From Cryobacterium sp. Y29 (GTDB taxonomy: Bacteria; Actinomycetota; Actinomycetes; Actinomycetales; Microbacteriaceae), in the NCBI RefSeq assembly GCF_002929825.1, contig NZ_PJJN01000031.1, positions 124,001 to 188,000 on the forward strand: DNA of 64,000 nucleotides, read 5' to 3'. Under the pieces are notes generated by a model. It searched no databases, was not told the DNA's origin, and saw nothing but the letters and a program-made list of their open reading frames with translations. Positions 7,977 through 17,047 of the stretch are shown one piece after another; within the stretch, counting starts at the first letter, position 1; each line of letters begins with the position of its first letter. The translations under genes and the position numbers were made by a program.

Positions 7977-9319
7977 GTTTTAGTAAAACCACCGCCATCT
8001 CACTCGACCACTCCGGCTACACCCGGGCAGTGCTCGATCTCACCATGCGTCTGGCCGAGGTCATCTTCACCGCCGGTGCCGGCGCCGAAGATGCGACCGC
8101 CGCTATGATCGCGTTGACCCGTGCCTACGGGCTCAAGGGCACCGACGCCAATATCACGCACACAACCATCACGCTCACTCAGGAAGATGCGTTGACGCAC
8201 GAGTCGATCATTCGCAGCCGCAATGTGAAGTACCGCACGCTCGACTATTCCAAGCTCACCGCGACGTCGGAGCTGATCGCGGACATCATCGAAAAGCCGA
8301 TCGAAGTCGCCGAAGCCCGAAAAATTCTGGCGACGATCGTGAGCTCCAAGCCGCAGGTACCCAAGCAGTGGCGCCGCATCGGCTGGAGTCTCGTCGGCGC
8401 GGGCGCCGCCGTGCTCATCGGCGCCGGACCCACCGTGATCATCGCCGCATTCGCGGCCACCTGGATCATCGACTGGATCACCTCGGTACTCGACCACCGC
8501 CAGGTTCCTTTGTTCTACCAGACCGTCGTCGGGGGCGCGATCGGCCCGATCGTCGCCGCGATCGTGCGGCTGATCGATCCCACGGCGAACCCCTCCCTCG
8601 TAGTCGTAGCGACCATCATCATGCTCCTGGCCGGAGTGACAACCTTCGGCGCCGTGCATGACACCCTGTCGGGGTTTTATCTCACCGGAACCGCCCGAAT
8701 GGTGGAGGCCCTGCTCATCACGGCCGGGCTGGTCACCGGAGTCTCCGGTTCCGCGCTGTTCCTGGCCCGCTTCGGACTGTTACTCGAGATCGATTCGAAC
8801 CCGATCGTGACGCTCGCTGTTTTGCCGGTTCTGCTCGTGGCAGCGATCGTGATCGTGATCGGGTTTGCCCTCGCCGTGCAGGTACCGTGGCGTGCGTTCT
8901 GGGTGGTCTGCGTGCTCGGCGCCCTCGCCGAATTCTTGTTCGTCGCGGCCCTGGCCGGTGGATTCGGCCTGGTTGGCTCATCGGCGGCGAGCGCCCTCGG
9001 CGTTGGGCTGTTGGCCGCTGTCACCGCCCGCATCGTGCGCACCCCGCCGCTGGTCATCATGGTGACGGCTCTCGTGCCGCTGGTGCCCGGACTCACCCTG
9101 TTTCGCGGTCTGCTCATGCTGTCAGAAGGCGACATCAACGGGCTGCTTTCCCTCCTCACGGCGGCGGGTATCGCCATGGCCCTGGCGGCCGGCGCCCTGC
9201 TGTCGCAGTACATCGTGCAGATCGTGTGGGGCCCGGCACGCCGGCTGCAGCGCCGCTTCGTCGGGCCGCTCATGGCCCTCCCGGTGCGGCTCGGTCGGGA
9301 CTCCACCAAGCGCATCTAG
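7973..9319 (+). CDS. Threonine/serine exporter family protein (ThrE-like)
   Basis: This 448-residue membrane protein has the two-part ThrE architecture. A soluble N-terminal region (about residues 20-120) is followed by a first set of membrane helices (DUF1212/ThrE domain, about 125-275) and a second set (ThrE_2-like, about 285-430). ThrE of Corynebacterium exports threonine and serine. The soluble part contains the conserved AEVIFTAGAGAEDAT segment. Translational coupling to the acyl-CoA dehydrogenase is clear from the 4-nt overlap, though the biochemical link between them is not. A hairpin terminator follows directly. Confidence 0.9.
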   Translation: MSFSKTTAISLDHSGYTRAVLDLTMRLAEVIFTAGAGAEDATAAMIALTRAYGLKGTDANITHTTITLTQEDALTHESIIRSRNVKYRTLDYSKLTATSELIADIIEKPIEVAEARKILATIVSSKPQVPKQWRRIGWSLVGAGAAVLIGAGPTVIIAAFAATWIIDWITSVLDHRQVPLFYQTVVGGAIGPIVAAIVRLIDPTANPSLVVVATIIMLLAGVTTFGAVHDTLSGFYLTGTARMVEALLITAGLVTGVSGSALFLARFGLLLEIDSNPIVTLAVLPVLLVAAIVIVIGFALAVQVPWRAFWVVCVLGALAEFLFVAALAGGFGLVGSSAASALGVGLLAAVTARIVRTPPLVIMVTALVPLVPGLTLFRGLLMLSEGDINGLLSLLTAAGIAMALAAGALLSQYIVQIVWGPARRLQRRFVGPLMALPVRLGRDSTKRI

Positions 9320-9325
9320 CGCGTT

Positions 9326-9354
9326 GCGGCATCCGCTTTCCCAGCGGATGCCGC
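9326..9354. terminator. Hairpin between convergent thrE-like gene and the 81-aa gene
   Basis: GCGGCATCCGCT and AGCGGATGCCGC form a perfect 12-bp stem around TTCCC, 7 nt after the ThrE stop. It is built from two inverted copies of the CGGATGC word that is abundant in this genome. No U-tract follows, so it may be an intrinsic terminator of the short actinobacterial type. Confidence 0.7.
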
Positions 9355-9365
9355 GTCACTGCCGA

Positions 9366-9611
9366 TCAGTTGGGAACGTTGGCTTCGCCGCCTGCTTCAT
9401 CGACGTCTTCCTCAACAAAACGGTACGGGATGGGCTCATCGGTTTCGCGCCCGCGCTTGTAGGTGCGGGTGATCGTTTCGGTGTCCTCGATCTCTTCGAG
9501 CACGATCACGTCCTGGTATTGCCCGTCGATATATTCCAACTCCACCTCTGTTCCGGCGGCGATCGGGTTCGGTCCAAAGAGTACTGCCCGGTAGGTGGCG
9601 CTATGGCTCAT
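9366..9611 (-). CDS. Conserved small acidic protein, unknown
   Basis: This 81-residue acidic protein has no recognised domain. It has a beta-rich N-terminal part (TYRAVLFGPNPI, VELEYIDGQYQDVIVLEE) and an acidic tail. There is no signal peptide or membrane helix. The ATG follows an AAAGGTC ribosome binding site at about 8 nt. The gene converges with the ThrE-like gene and shares its hairpin. GC-rich third codon positions and the clear ribosome binding site support a real gene; I cannot name a function. Confidence 0.7.
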   Translation of the reverse strand: MSHSATYRAVLFGPNPIAAGTEVELEYIDGQYQDVIVLEEIEDTETITRTYKRGRETDEPIPYRFVEEDVDEAGGEANVPN

Positions 9612-9801
9612 GACGGTGACCTTTCAACGAGGTGAGGGTTTCGTAGAGCGTCAGCATACGACACACCGGCAGTGGGTGCACAGGGTTCCGGCCGAGTTGA
9701 CCGGTTCTCACGCGACGCTCGGACGGTGAGATGACGTTTGCGGCAAATCCGCGTATTCTCAAGGTGACGGGGCCCCACGGCTCGGCGCGAAGGAGTACAC
9801 A

Positions 9802-9924
9802 ATGGCTGATAAATCACCGAAAAAGGATGCGACCAAGAAGGTTGCCGACAAGTCCCTTAAGGAAAAGAGGGCCGACAAGAAGGCGAAGTCTGAAGAGACC
9901 GCTTCTCGGGCCCGCAAGAGCTAG
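9802..9924 (+). CDS. Small lysine-rich protein, 40 aa
   Basis: This 40-residue protein starts MADKSPKKDATKK and ends SRARKS. It is about one third Lys and Arg, and strongly hydrophilic. A GAAGGAG ribosome binding site lies 7 nt before the ATG and a strong terminator lies just after the stop, so it forms its own short transcription unit. Similar small basic proteins exist in many actinobacteria; their role (nucleic-acid binding or stress) is not established. The combination of strong translation signals and terminator makes it very likely genuine despite its size. Confidence 0.8.
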   Translation: MADKSPKKDATKKVADKSLKEKRADKKAKSEETASRARKS

Positions 9925-9941
9925 GTTTCAACCAGCGCACG

Positions 9942-9976
9942 GGGTGCCGCCACGGTCGTGGCGGCACCCTCTTTCT
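9942..9976 (+). terminator. Rho-independent terminator of the lysine-rich small gene
   Basis: GGGTGCCGCCAC (9942-9953) pairs perfectly with GTGGCGGCACCC (9958-9969) around a 4-nt loop, and TCTTTCT follows. It lies 18 nt after the stop codon. Confidence 0.85.
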
Positions 9977-10009
9977 GTGCTGTCCGCATCCGCTTGAAAA
10001 GGAGCAGTC

Positions 10010-10879
10010 ATGACCCTGCCCACCGAAGACACCCGCGTGCTCTACCCGAGCGGCGCCATCGACACGCAGGCGACAGTGTTGCACTCCGAGCCACTCGGCG
10101 ACGGACGCTTCGCCGTTTTGCTCGACGCGACCTGCGTGCATCCGGTCGATGCGGGATGGCCCGACCAGGGGCCGGATCTGGCGCTGCTGCACCACGGCGC
10201 AGCCTTCTGGCCGGTCGAGGACTGCATCGTGGGAGCCACCGACGGATCGACACTCTACATCGGCGACGACATTCCGGTGGCTAAGGGAACACCCGGTTGG
10301 GCCTTCGTCGTGGTGCACGTGGTCGACGCGACCGGATTGAACGCCGGCGACACCGTCACCGTCGAGGTGGACGACGGCCTGCGCGATGCCACGAGCGCCG
10401 GGCACACCAGTTGCCACCTGGCCTCGCTCGCCCTCAACGACGCCCTCTCTGGCCGCTGGAAGAAGGAGGTACGCCCCGACGCCCTCGGCGCCCCCGACTT
10501 CGACGGGCTCGCCATCGACGAGTCACTGATCGGGCCGAACGCCTCCGTCGACACCTACCGCCTCGGCAAGTCTTTGCGCAAGAAGGGATTCTCGGTCGAC
10601 GGTCTCGCCGAAGCGCTCGCCTCGGTTGAAGCGACCGTCAACGCGACCCTCGCCGGGTGGGTGGGAACACATGCCGAGGTGCGCATCGACCGCGACGGAT
10701 ATCTCTTGACCGACCGCCGCTATTGGGTCTGCGAACTGCCCGACGCGAGCGTGCGCATCCCGTGCGGCGGCACCCACGTGACCTCGCTCGGCACGCTCGG
10801 CGCCGTGACCGTGACGCTCACCCTGCACGACCTGAATGGCACCGACGTGCTCACCATGAACACGTCCGCCACGCGCTAG
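10010..10879 (+). CDS. AlaX-like alanyl-tRNA editing domain protein
   Basis: This 289-residue protein looks like a free-standing tRNA-editing hydrolase of the AlaX/ThrRS-SAD superfamily. The two zinc motifs are present: HTSCH (His132 and His136) and CGGTH (Cys252 and His256). An N-terminal beta-barrel portion with VLLDATCVHP precedes the editing core, as in the larger AlaX types. AlaX proteins hydrolyse Ser-tRNA-Ala or Gly-tRNA-Ala made in error. A substrate other than mischarged tRNA is possible, since the spacing between the two motifs is long. An AAGGAG ribosome binding site precedes the ATG. Confidence 0.85.
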   Translation: MTLPTEDTRVLYPSGAIDTQATVLHSEPLGDGRFAVLLDATCVHPVDAGWPDQGPDLALLHHGAAFWPVEDCIVGATDGSTLYIGDDIPVAKGTPGWAFVVVHVVDATGLNAGDTVTVEVDDGLRDATSAGHTSCHLASLALNDALSGRWKKEVRPDALGAPDFDGLAIDESLIGPNASVDTYRLGKSLRKKGFSVDGLAEALASVEATVNATLAGWVGTHAEVRIDRDGYLLTDRRYWVCELPDASVRIPCGGTHVTSLGTLGAVTVTLTLHDLNGTDVLTMNTSATR

Positions 10880-11014
10880 CTTCGCGCATTCGGGGCAATC
10901 TGGGGGGTCATCAGCGCCTGAGGGGTAGCACTATGCACGGTGTTCAGGCGAGTGATTGCGCAATTCCTCCCATCGGCGCAGAATTCAGGGGTACCAGGTC
11001 AGAGAGGACCCGCC

Positions 11015-12238
11015 ATGAGCACCGTCATTGACAGCCCCGAGGTCGGCATCGCCGCAGCGGATGCGACCACCCCCGAGTTCTTCACCGGTTCCACGAACGA
11101 CTTCTTCTTCTACGAAGATCTACTCACCCCCGAGGAGCGGCAGCTCGTGGCCGAGGCCCGAGCGGTGTTCGAGCGTGACGTACGCCCGGTCGTGGCAGAA
11201 CACTGGAACAACGCGACTTTTCCGTTCGAGATCATCCCCGTGCTCACCGCCCTGAACTTGGTTGAACTCTGCGCGCGCGGTAACAACTTTCTGCTGCACG
11301 GCTTCATGACCCTCGAGCTCTCGCGAGTGGATGCTTCGATCTCCACCTTCGTCGGTGTGCACAGCGGCTTGTTCGCGGCGGCCATCGCCCAGCTGGGCAC
11401 CGACGACCAGCGCGAACGGTACCTGGACGACGCCATCTCCCTACGCAAGATCGGTGCGTTCGCACTCACCGAACCGGAGCACGGCTCCGACGTCTCCCGC
11501 AATATGGAAACGACTGCGACCCGGTTTGGCGACTCGTGGACCCTGAACGGCGTCAAACGCTGGATTGGCAGCGGAACCTTCGCTGCCAACGTGCTGGTCT
11601 GGGCGCGCGACACCGCCGACGACCAGATCAAGGGTTTCATCGTCAGCGCGGCTCTGGACGGGTTCACGGCCGAAAAGATCGAAAACAAGATCGCGCTGCG
11701 CATCGTGCAGAACGCCACGATCACCCTGGACCACGTCGTGGTCGCCGAACGTGACCGCCTGCCGGGAGCCACCAGCTTTCGCGACACCAACCGACTGCTC
11801 ACCAACTCCCGAGTCTGGGTGGGCTGGCAGACCGTCGGACTGCAGTTCGCGACCTACGACTATGCGCTGCGTTACGCCCTGGAACGCCAGCAGTTCGGCA
11901 AGCCGATCGCGTCGTTCCAGCTCGTGCAGGAAAAGCTCGTGCGCATTCTGGAGAACGCGACGACCTCGCTCGGCACGATGGTGCGCATCGCCCAGCTACA
12001 GCAGGCCGGCACGCTGCGGCCCGAACACGCCGCGATGGCCAAGGCCTCCGCCAGCGCTCGCATGCGGGAATCCGTGGCGCTTGGCCGCTCGGTGCTCGGC
12101 GGCAACGGAATCTCCACCTCCTGGGGCATGGCTCGCGTCTTCGCCGACGCCGAAGCGCTCTACACCTACGAGGGCAGCTACGAAATCAACACCCTCGTCG
12201 TCGGCCGTGCCATCACGGGCATCTCCGCGTTCCAATAA
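11015..12238 (+). CDS. Acyl-CoA dehydrogenase, glutaryl-CoA dehydrogenase-like
   Basis: This 407-residue acyl-CoA dehydrogenase is closest to the glutaryl-CoA dehydrogenase branch. It has FALTEPEHGSDVS in the flavin/substrate middle domain, RQQFGKPIASFQLVQ in the C-domain, and the catalytic region TYEGSYEINTLVVGRAITG, in which the glutamate of YEG is the expected base. It would oxidise a short-chain acyl-CoA in amino-acid catabolism, passing electrons to ETF. I chose the ATG at 11015 because AGAGAGGA lies just upstream; the open frame reaches back to 10940 without good start signals. It appears to be monocistronic. Confidence 0.88.
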   Translation: MSTVIDSPEVGIAAADATTPEFFTGSTNDFFFYEDLLTPEERQLVAEARAVFERDVRPVVAEHWNNATFPFEIIPVLTALNLVELCARGNNFLLHGFMTLELSRVDASISTFVGVHSGLFAAAIAQLGTDDQRERYLDDAISLRKIGAFALTEPEHGSDVSRNMETTATRFGDSWTLNGVKRWIGSGTFAANVLVWARDTADDQIKGFIVSAALDGFTAEKIENKIALRIVQNATITLDHVVVAERDRLPGATSFRDTNRLLTNSRVWVGWQTVGLQFATYDYALRYALERQQFGKPIASFQLVQEKLVRILENATTSLGTMVRIAQLQQAGTLRPEHAAMAKASASARMRESVALGRSVLGGNGISTSWGMARVFADAEALYTYEGSYEINTLVVGRAITGISAFQ

Positions 12239-12323
12239 CGCTCGCGCGCGCCCATCCGCTCGCCGAGCCGTAACTTTCTCGCCAGTCGTGGCGGGCAGGG
12301 TCACACGGTGAGGGTCACGCGGT

Positions 12324-12419
12324 GAGCATAACTCCTGCAATTTGCACGCTCGTCAGAATTACACTGCGGATTTACGCGGGAGTCTGCACAGGGTCTGGGA
12401 AATTGCAGGAGTTATGCTC
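12324..12419. repeat. 96-bp element with 20-bp perfect terminal inverted repeats
   Basis: GAGCATAACTCCTGCAATTT (12324-12343) is repeated as a perfect inverted copy at 12400-12419, with 56 nt between. The size and layout resemble a MITE or a long transcript hairpin. I see no clear target-site duplication next to the ends and no transposase. Confidence 0.65.
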
Positions 12420-12504
12420 CGGGGGTGGCGGGCACGCCTGCCCCATGCACTCTTCCGGAGCAATTTGTCCGAGGACAAGCCAATTCATGCAGAAAAGTTG
12501 CGCG

Positions 12505-12519
12505 GATTGTTGAACAATC
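12505..12519. promoter_or_regulatory. Palindromic operator, probable GntR-family site (copy 1)
   Basis: GATTGTTGAACAATC is a perfect 7-1-7 palindrome 66 nt before the transporter start. Thirteen of its bases recur exactly at 20932-20944, before the opposite end of the same locus. The FCD-type GntR regulator at 14603-15289 is the obvious candidate ligand-responsive binder. Confidence 0.7.
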
Positions 12520-12584
12520 ATAGGCTTTCTGTCAATCAGTGACCGCCGGTGCTGACTCGTATCCCAAAGAAGTGAGCAGCGCCC

Positions 12585-13805
12585 ATGGCCACGACCACCA
12601 CACGCAAACCTAAAACGCTCAAGAACAAACACCGTGGCGCACTACTCGGGGCGATGTTTCTCATGGCGACCAGCGCGGTCGGCCCCGGCTTCATCGTGCA
12701 GACCACCACCTTCACGGTTCAGCTCGGCGCCGCCTTCGCGTTCGCGATTCTGGTATCGATCCTGGTGGACATCGCCGTGCAGCTGAACGTGTGGCGGGTG
12801 ATCGGGGTGAGCGGCAGGCGCGCCCAGGAACTCGCCAACACCGTACTCCCGGGCGCCGGCTGGTTTCTCGCCGCCCTCATCTGCATCGGCGGTCTCGTCT
12901 TCAACGTGGGCAACATCGCCGGAACCGGCCTTGGCCTCAACGTTCTGTTCGGCATCGATCCGAAGGTCGGCGGGCTCGTGTCGGCCGCCGTCGCCATCGC
13001 CATCTTCCTGAGCAAGCGCGCTGGCGTGGCCCTCGACAAGATCGTGATCGTGCTTGGGGCCGTCATGATCCTGCTCATCGGCTACGTGGCCATCGTGTCG
13101 AAGCCACCGCTCGGTGAGGCACTCCGAAACACTGTTATCCCCGACAACATCGACTTTCTCATCATCACGACCCTGATCGGCGGCACTATTGGCGGATACA
13201 TCACCTATGCCGGGGCGCACCGCATGATCGACGCCGGTGTTTCCGGCCCCGAGAATGTGGGCGAGATCACCAAGAGTTCGATACTGGGTATCATCATCAC
13301 CGGCGTCATTCGGGTGCTGTTATTCCTGGCGATTCTCGGAGTCGTCGCCGGTGGCGTAGCACTCACGAGCGATAACCTCGCCGCCGAAGCCTTCCAGTCA
13401 GCGGCCGGCAACATCGGTTTCAAGCTGTTCGGCGTGATCCTCTGGGCCGCCTCGATCACCTCAGTGATCGGTGCCGCCTATACGTCGATTTCGTTCGTCA
13501 CGACCGCCAAGACCTCGCCGCGGGTGCGCAGCATCGCCACCTGCGTGTTCATCGCGGTGTCGGCCACGGTCTTCACCCTTCTCGGCCAGGCACCGGCCAC
13601 CCTGCTCATCATGGCCGGCGCGGTGAACGGACTGATCCTGCCGGTCGGCTTCGCGGTCATCCTCTGGGTGGCGTGGCGCCGCCGCGACCTGCTCGGCGGC
13701 TACGTCTATCCCCAGTGGCTGCTCGTCAGTGGAGTCGCCGCCTGGCTGCTGACCCTGTATCTCGGCTACCGGTCGCTCGGCGGCCTCGTGCAGCTGTGGA
13801 CGTAA
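12585..13805 (+). CDS. NRAMP-family transporter of the YcsG type (5-oxoproline locus)
   Basis: This 406-residue protein with about 11 membrane helices belongs to the NRAMP/LeuT-fold group. True metal transporters carry DPGN in helix 1 and MPH in helix 6. Here helix 1 reads [14 protein letters not shown] and helix 6 reads [13 protein letters not shown], so the metal ligands are missing. In Bacillus the related YcsG sits beside the 5-oxoprolinase genes. The likely substrate is therefore an organic acid such as 5-oxoproline (pyroglutamate), not a metal; this is inference from context and residues. It overlaps the YcsI-type gene by 10 nt. Confidence 0.82.
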   Translation: MATTTTRKPKTLKNKHRGALLGAMFLMATSAVGPGFIVQTTTFTVQLGAAFAFAILVSILVDIAVQLNVWRVIGVSGRRAQELANTVLPGAGWFLAALICIGGLVFNVGNIAGTGLGLNVLFGIDPKVGGLVSAAVAIAIFLSKRAGVALDKIVIVLGAVMILLIGYVAIVSKPPLGEALRNTVIPDNIDFLIITTLIGGTIGGYITYAGAHRMIDAGVSGPENVGEITKSSILGIIITGVIRVLLFLAILGVVAGGVALTSDNLAAEAFQSAAGNIGFKLFGVILWAASITSVIGAAYTSISFVTTAKTSPRVRSIATCVFIAVSATVFTLLGQAPATLLIMAGAVNGLILPVGFAVILWVAWRRRDLLGGYVYPQWLLVSGVAAWLLTLYLGYRSLGGLVQLWT

Positions 13806-14593
13806 CGACCTTCGACCGGGCAACCGTCACCCCCGCCGAGGCCCGCGCACTGTTTCGCGAGGGCCTCGCCACGCCGACGGCGGGCTGGTCGAGCGGTTAC
13901 ACCCAGGCCAACCTCATCATCGTGCCCAAAGAACAGGCCTTCGACGTTCTGCTGTTCGCCGAACGCAATCCCAAGCCGTGCCCGATTCTCGGCGTGCTCG
14001 AAGCCGGGCAGACGACCGGCCCGCTGCTGGCCGGCGGCGACATTCGCACCGACGTCGGCCGCTACACGGTTTACCAAAACGGTGAACTCGTCGACGAGCC
14101 GACCGACCTCTCGGCCTGGTGGCGCGACGACCTGGTGACGTTCATCGTCGGCTGCAGCTTCACCTTCGAGGCGGCGCTGCAGCGCGCGCACATTCCGATC
14201 GCGCACATCGAGCAGGGCCGAAACGTGCCCATGTACCGCACGAACCGGCGCTGCGCGTCCGCGGGCAACATGGCGGGCCCCCTCGTCGTGTCGATGCGGC
14301 CGATCCATGCTGACCGGGTAGCGGATGCCGCGCGCATCACCGCGCGCTACCCCGCCGTCCACGGCGCCCCCGTCCACATCGGGGATCCAGCCGAGCTCGG
14401 CATCCGTGACCTCGCCAGCCCCGATTTTGGAGATGCGGTGACGGTGGCCGACGGTTTCGTGCCCGTGTTCTGGGCCTGCGGAGTTACACCGCAAGCCGCC
14501 GTGATGGAGTCCCGACCGCCACTGGCGATCGGTCACGCCCCCGGCCACATGCTCATCACGGACGCCCGCGACGCCGATTATCTGGTGCCGTAG
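13796..14593 (+). CDS. YcsI/DUF1445 family protein (putative hydro-lyase / D-glutamate cyclase-related)
   Basis: This 265-residue member of the DUF1445 (YcsI) family contains [42 protein letters not shown] and a C-terminal [11 protein letters not shown] plus [11 protein letters not shown]. The family is called putative hydro-lyase; the mammalian D-glutamate cyclase DGLUCY carries a related domain and produces 5-oxo-D-proline, which fits this locus. The GTG start at 13796 lies inside the end of the transporter gene, so the two are coupled; the frame also runs further upstream, but only within the transporter. It converges on the GntR gene with 9 nt between stops. Confidence 0.85.
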   Translation: MDVTTFDRATVTPAEARALFREGLATPTAGWSSGYTQANLIIVPKEQAFDVLLFAERNPKPCPILGVLEAGQTTGPLLAGGDIRTDVGRYTVYQNGELVDEPTDLSAWWRDDLVTFIVGCSFTFEAALQRAHIPIAHIEQGRNVPMYRTNRRCASAGNMAGPLVVSMRPIHADRVADAARITARYPAVHGAPVHIGDPAELGIRDLASPDFGDAVTVADGFVPVFWACGVTPQAAVMESRPPLAIGHAPGHMLITDARDADYLVP

Positions 14594-14602
14594 CGCGCGC
14601 CG

Positions 14603-15289
14603 CTACGCGCGGGAATGCGCCTCGAGCAGCTGCTCCTCTGCGCGGCGCAGGTAGTCGACCATGAGCGCCGCCGCCGCCTGGCGGTCCCCGGCCTCGAACG
14701 TGTCGAGAATGACGGCGTTGTCATCGATGTAGGGCGCGTGAAAGAGCGGATTGGCCACCATCGAGTGGAACACCAGCCGCATCTCGGCGAGTACCTGCAT
14801 CATCTGCGCATTAAGGCGGTCACTTCGAGTCAGCGCGACGACGCCCGCATGAAAGTCCTGATTGGCGCTCGCCATGCCCGGTACGGAACCGTTATCTCGG
14901 GCGGCCCGGGCGCGCGCGATCGCGGCGTGGAGGGCATCCGTTCTCGGGCTCGTCGACCAGGTGAGGGCCGCCGATTCCAGAAAGCGTCGCACCCGGTAGA
15001 TCTCCCGGATGTCATCGGCGGTCGGACGGGTAACGAAGACACCACGATTGGGGATGCGGGTGACGACGTGCTCGCGGGCGAGGGTGGCGAACGCCTCGCG
15101 CAGGGTGTTGCGGGAGACGCCGAGCACCTCGCAGAGCGGCTCCTCCGACAGCTTGGCACCGGGCGCGAGCTGACCGGCCGAGATGCGGTCACGCAGCATC
15201 GACGCCGCCCACAGGCCAGTTTCGGTGTGGCGTGCGTCGACGCTCTGGCGACGCAGGTCGGGCAGGATCTCGTCGAGGGTCATAGACAC
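14603..15289 (-). CDS. GntR-family regulator (FadR/FCD subgroup)
   Basis: This 228-residue transcription factor has an N-terminal winged helix (about residues 25-90, with LSEEPLCEVLGVSRNTLREAF as the recognition region) and a C-terminal all-helical FCD effector domain (about 105-220). It is the last gene of the leftward 5-oxoprolinase operon, 24 nt after the biotin carboxylase. The same palindrome ATTGTTGAACAAT stands before both the divergent-end promoters of the locus, so this protein probably represses both and responds to 5-oxoproline or a related acid. The link between site and regulator is inferred from position. Confidence 0.88.
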   Translation of the reverse strand: MSMTLDEILPDLRRQSVDARHTETGLWAASMLRDRISAGQLAPGAKLSEEPLCEVLGVSRNTLREAFATLAREHVVTRIPNRGVFVTRPTADDIREIYRVRRFLESAALTWSTSPRTDALHAAIARARAARDNGSVPGMASANQDFHAGVVALTRSDRLNAQMMQVLAEMRLVFHSMVANPLFHAPYIDDNAVILDTFEAGDRQAAAALMVDYLRRAEEQLLEAHSRA

Positions 15290-15313
15290 AGCGTATCCAT
15301 TCCCGGGTGCGGG

Positions 15314-17044
15314 TCAGGCTTCGATCCCAGCGACGACGGCGTGCACGGGCACGGCGTCGCCTTCCGCCACGAGGAGTCCGACAAGCGTTCCGGAGCGGTG
15401 CGCGACGACGGTCGATTCCATCTTCATGGCCTCGAGTACGAGCAGCGCCTCGCCTTCGGCCACCGTTGCGCCGGCCTCGACGAGCCACTTTACGACGGTG
15501 CCGCTCATGGTGGAGCGCAGTTCGGCCGGGTTTGCTTCCGGGATCGGCGCCCCCACGGCAGCAGCGCCGCCCTGCGCGAGGCCGCCGAACAGGTTCTCTG
15601 GCAAGCCCAGGGCCACCCGTCGCCCGTCGAGTTCGATCGTGATGGTTCGGCGGCTTACCGGCGGGTCGGCCGGGATGAGTGAGGAGTCAGCGGCGAGGTG
15701 CTCGGCGAACTCTGTTTCAATCCAGCTGGTGTACACACCAAGCCGGTCGGGCCCGGTGAACGAGGGGAGGTCAACGACCGCCCGGTGGAACCCGAGCACG
15801 GTGGGGAGGCCCACGAGCTCAAACTCGGCGAGCGCCCGGCGGGCGCGTCGCAGGGCCTGCGGCCGGTCAGCGCCGGTGACGATGAGCTTGGCGAGCAGCG
15901 AATCGAATTGCGGGGCGACAGTATCTCCGGAACGGATGCCGGCATCCACCCGGATTCCCGGCCCGGTCGGCACGGTGAACGTGGTCACGGTCCCGGGTGA
16001 TGGCAGAAATCCGCGGCCAGGGTCTTCGGCGTTGATGCGGAATTCAAACGAGTGGCCGCGCGACACCGGATCCTCCGACACCGGCAGCCCGTCCCCGGCA
16101 GCGATGGCCAGCTGGGCGAGCACGAGGTCGACGCCGGAGGTCTCTTCGGTGATCGGATGCTCCACCTGCAGGCGGGTGTTGACCTCGAGAAAGGACAGGC
16201 TGCCGTCATCGGCCAACAGGTACTCCACGGTGCCGGCGCCGACATAGCCGGCCTCCCGGCAGATCGCCTTCGCCGAGGTGTAGATGAGATCGCGCTGGTC
16301 TGCGGTGAGAAAAGGGGCCGGTGCCTCCTCGACCAGTTTCTGGTTGCGGCGTTGCAGGGAGCAGTCGCGGGTGCCGACGACGATCACGTTGCCGTTCCCG
16401 TCGGCCAGAATCTGGGCTTCGACGTGCCGGGGCTTGTGCAGAAAGCGCTCGACGTAGCATTCGCCGCGGCCGAAGGCGGCAACGCTCTCACGCACCGCCG
16501 AGTCGAACGATTCCTCGATGGCGTCGAGTTCCCAGACCACCTTCATGCCGCGGCCTCCGCCGCCGAACGCCGCTTTGATGGCTACCGGGAGCCCGTGTTC
16601 CTCGGCGAAGGCGCGCACCTGCGCTGCGCTGTCGACGGTGCCGTTCGAGCCGGGCACGAGCGGAGCGCCAACACGCACGGCGATCTCGCGGGCCGACACC
16701 TTGTTGCCGAGCATTCGGATGCTTTCCGGGCTCGGACCGATCCAGGTCAGGCCCGCGTCCTGCACGGCCTGGGCGAAGTCGGCATTCTCGGAGAGAAAGC
16801 CGTAGCCGGGGTGCACCGCGTCGGCGCCGGCCCGGCGCGCGATGGCCAGCAGTTTTAGCACGTTGAGATAGGTGTCGGCCGGGCTGTTGCCGCCCAGCGC
16901 ATAGGCCTCCGTGGCCAGGCCGACGTGCAGCGCGTCGGCGTCGACATCGGCGTAGACAGCCACCGAGTCGAGCCCGGCGTCTGAACAGCCACGAATGATG
17001 CGCACGGCGATTTCCCCGCGGTTGGCGATGAGTACTTTGTGCAC
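15314..17044 (-). CDS. Biotin carboxylase-biotin carboxyl carrier fusion (AccA3/AccC-like)
   Basis: This 576-residue protein has a biotin carboxylase N-domain ([16 protein letters not shown]), an ATP-grasp region with GGGGRGMK and [10 protein letters not shown], a BC C-domain, and a C-terminal biotinyl domain with [10 protein letters not shown], where Lys541 is biotinylated. It carboxylates biotin with ATP and bicarbonate. No classical acyl-CoA carboxyltransferase is adjacent; instead it is 3 nt downstream of the PxpB-PxpC fusion, whose fold is related to the carboxyltransferase part of urea carboxylase. A carboxylation step in this pathway is therefore possible. Confidence 0.92.
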   Translation of the reverse strand: MHKVLIANRGEIAVRIIRGCSDAGLDSVAVYADVDADALHVGLATEAYALGGNSPADTYLNVLKLLAIARRAGADAVHPGYGFLSENADFAQAVQDAGLTWIGPSPESIRMLGNKVSAREIAVRVGAPLVPGSNGTVDSAAQVRAFAEEHGLPVAIKAAFGGGGRGMKVVWELDAIEESFDSAVRESVAAFGRGECYVERFLHKPRHVEAQILADGNGNVIVVGTRDCSLQRRNQKLVEEAPAPFLTADQRDLIYTSAKAICREAGYVGAGTVEYLLADDGSLSFLEVNTRLQVEHPITEETSGVDLVLAQLAIAAGDGLPVSEDPVSRGHSFEFRINAEDPGRGFLPSPGTVTTFTVPTGPGIRVDAGIRSGDTVAPQFDSLLAKLIVTGADRPQALRRARRALAEFELVGLPTVLGFHRAVVDLPSFTGPDRLGVYTSWIETEFAEHLAADSSLIPADPPVSRRTITIELDGRRVALGLPENLFGGLAQGGAAAVGAPIPEANPAELRSTMSGTVVKWLVEAGATVAEGEALLVLEAMKMESTVVAHRSGTLVGLLVAEGDAVPVHAVVAGIEA

Positions 17045-17047
17045 GGT

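Larger units (their letters stand above)
12239..12584. other. Intergenic region before the NRAMP-like gene
   Basis: This 346-nt gap contains a 96-bp inverted-repeat element (12324-12419), the palindromic operator at 12505-12519 and the promoter/leader of the transporter gene. No plausible coding frame is present. Confidence 0.65.
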
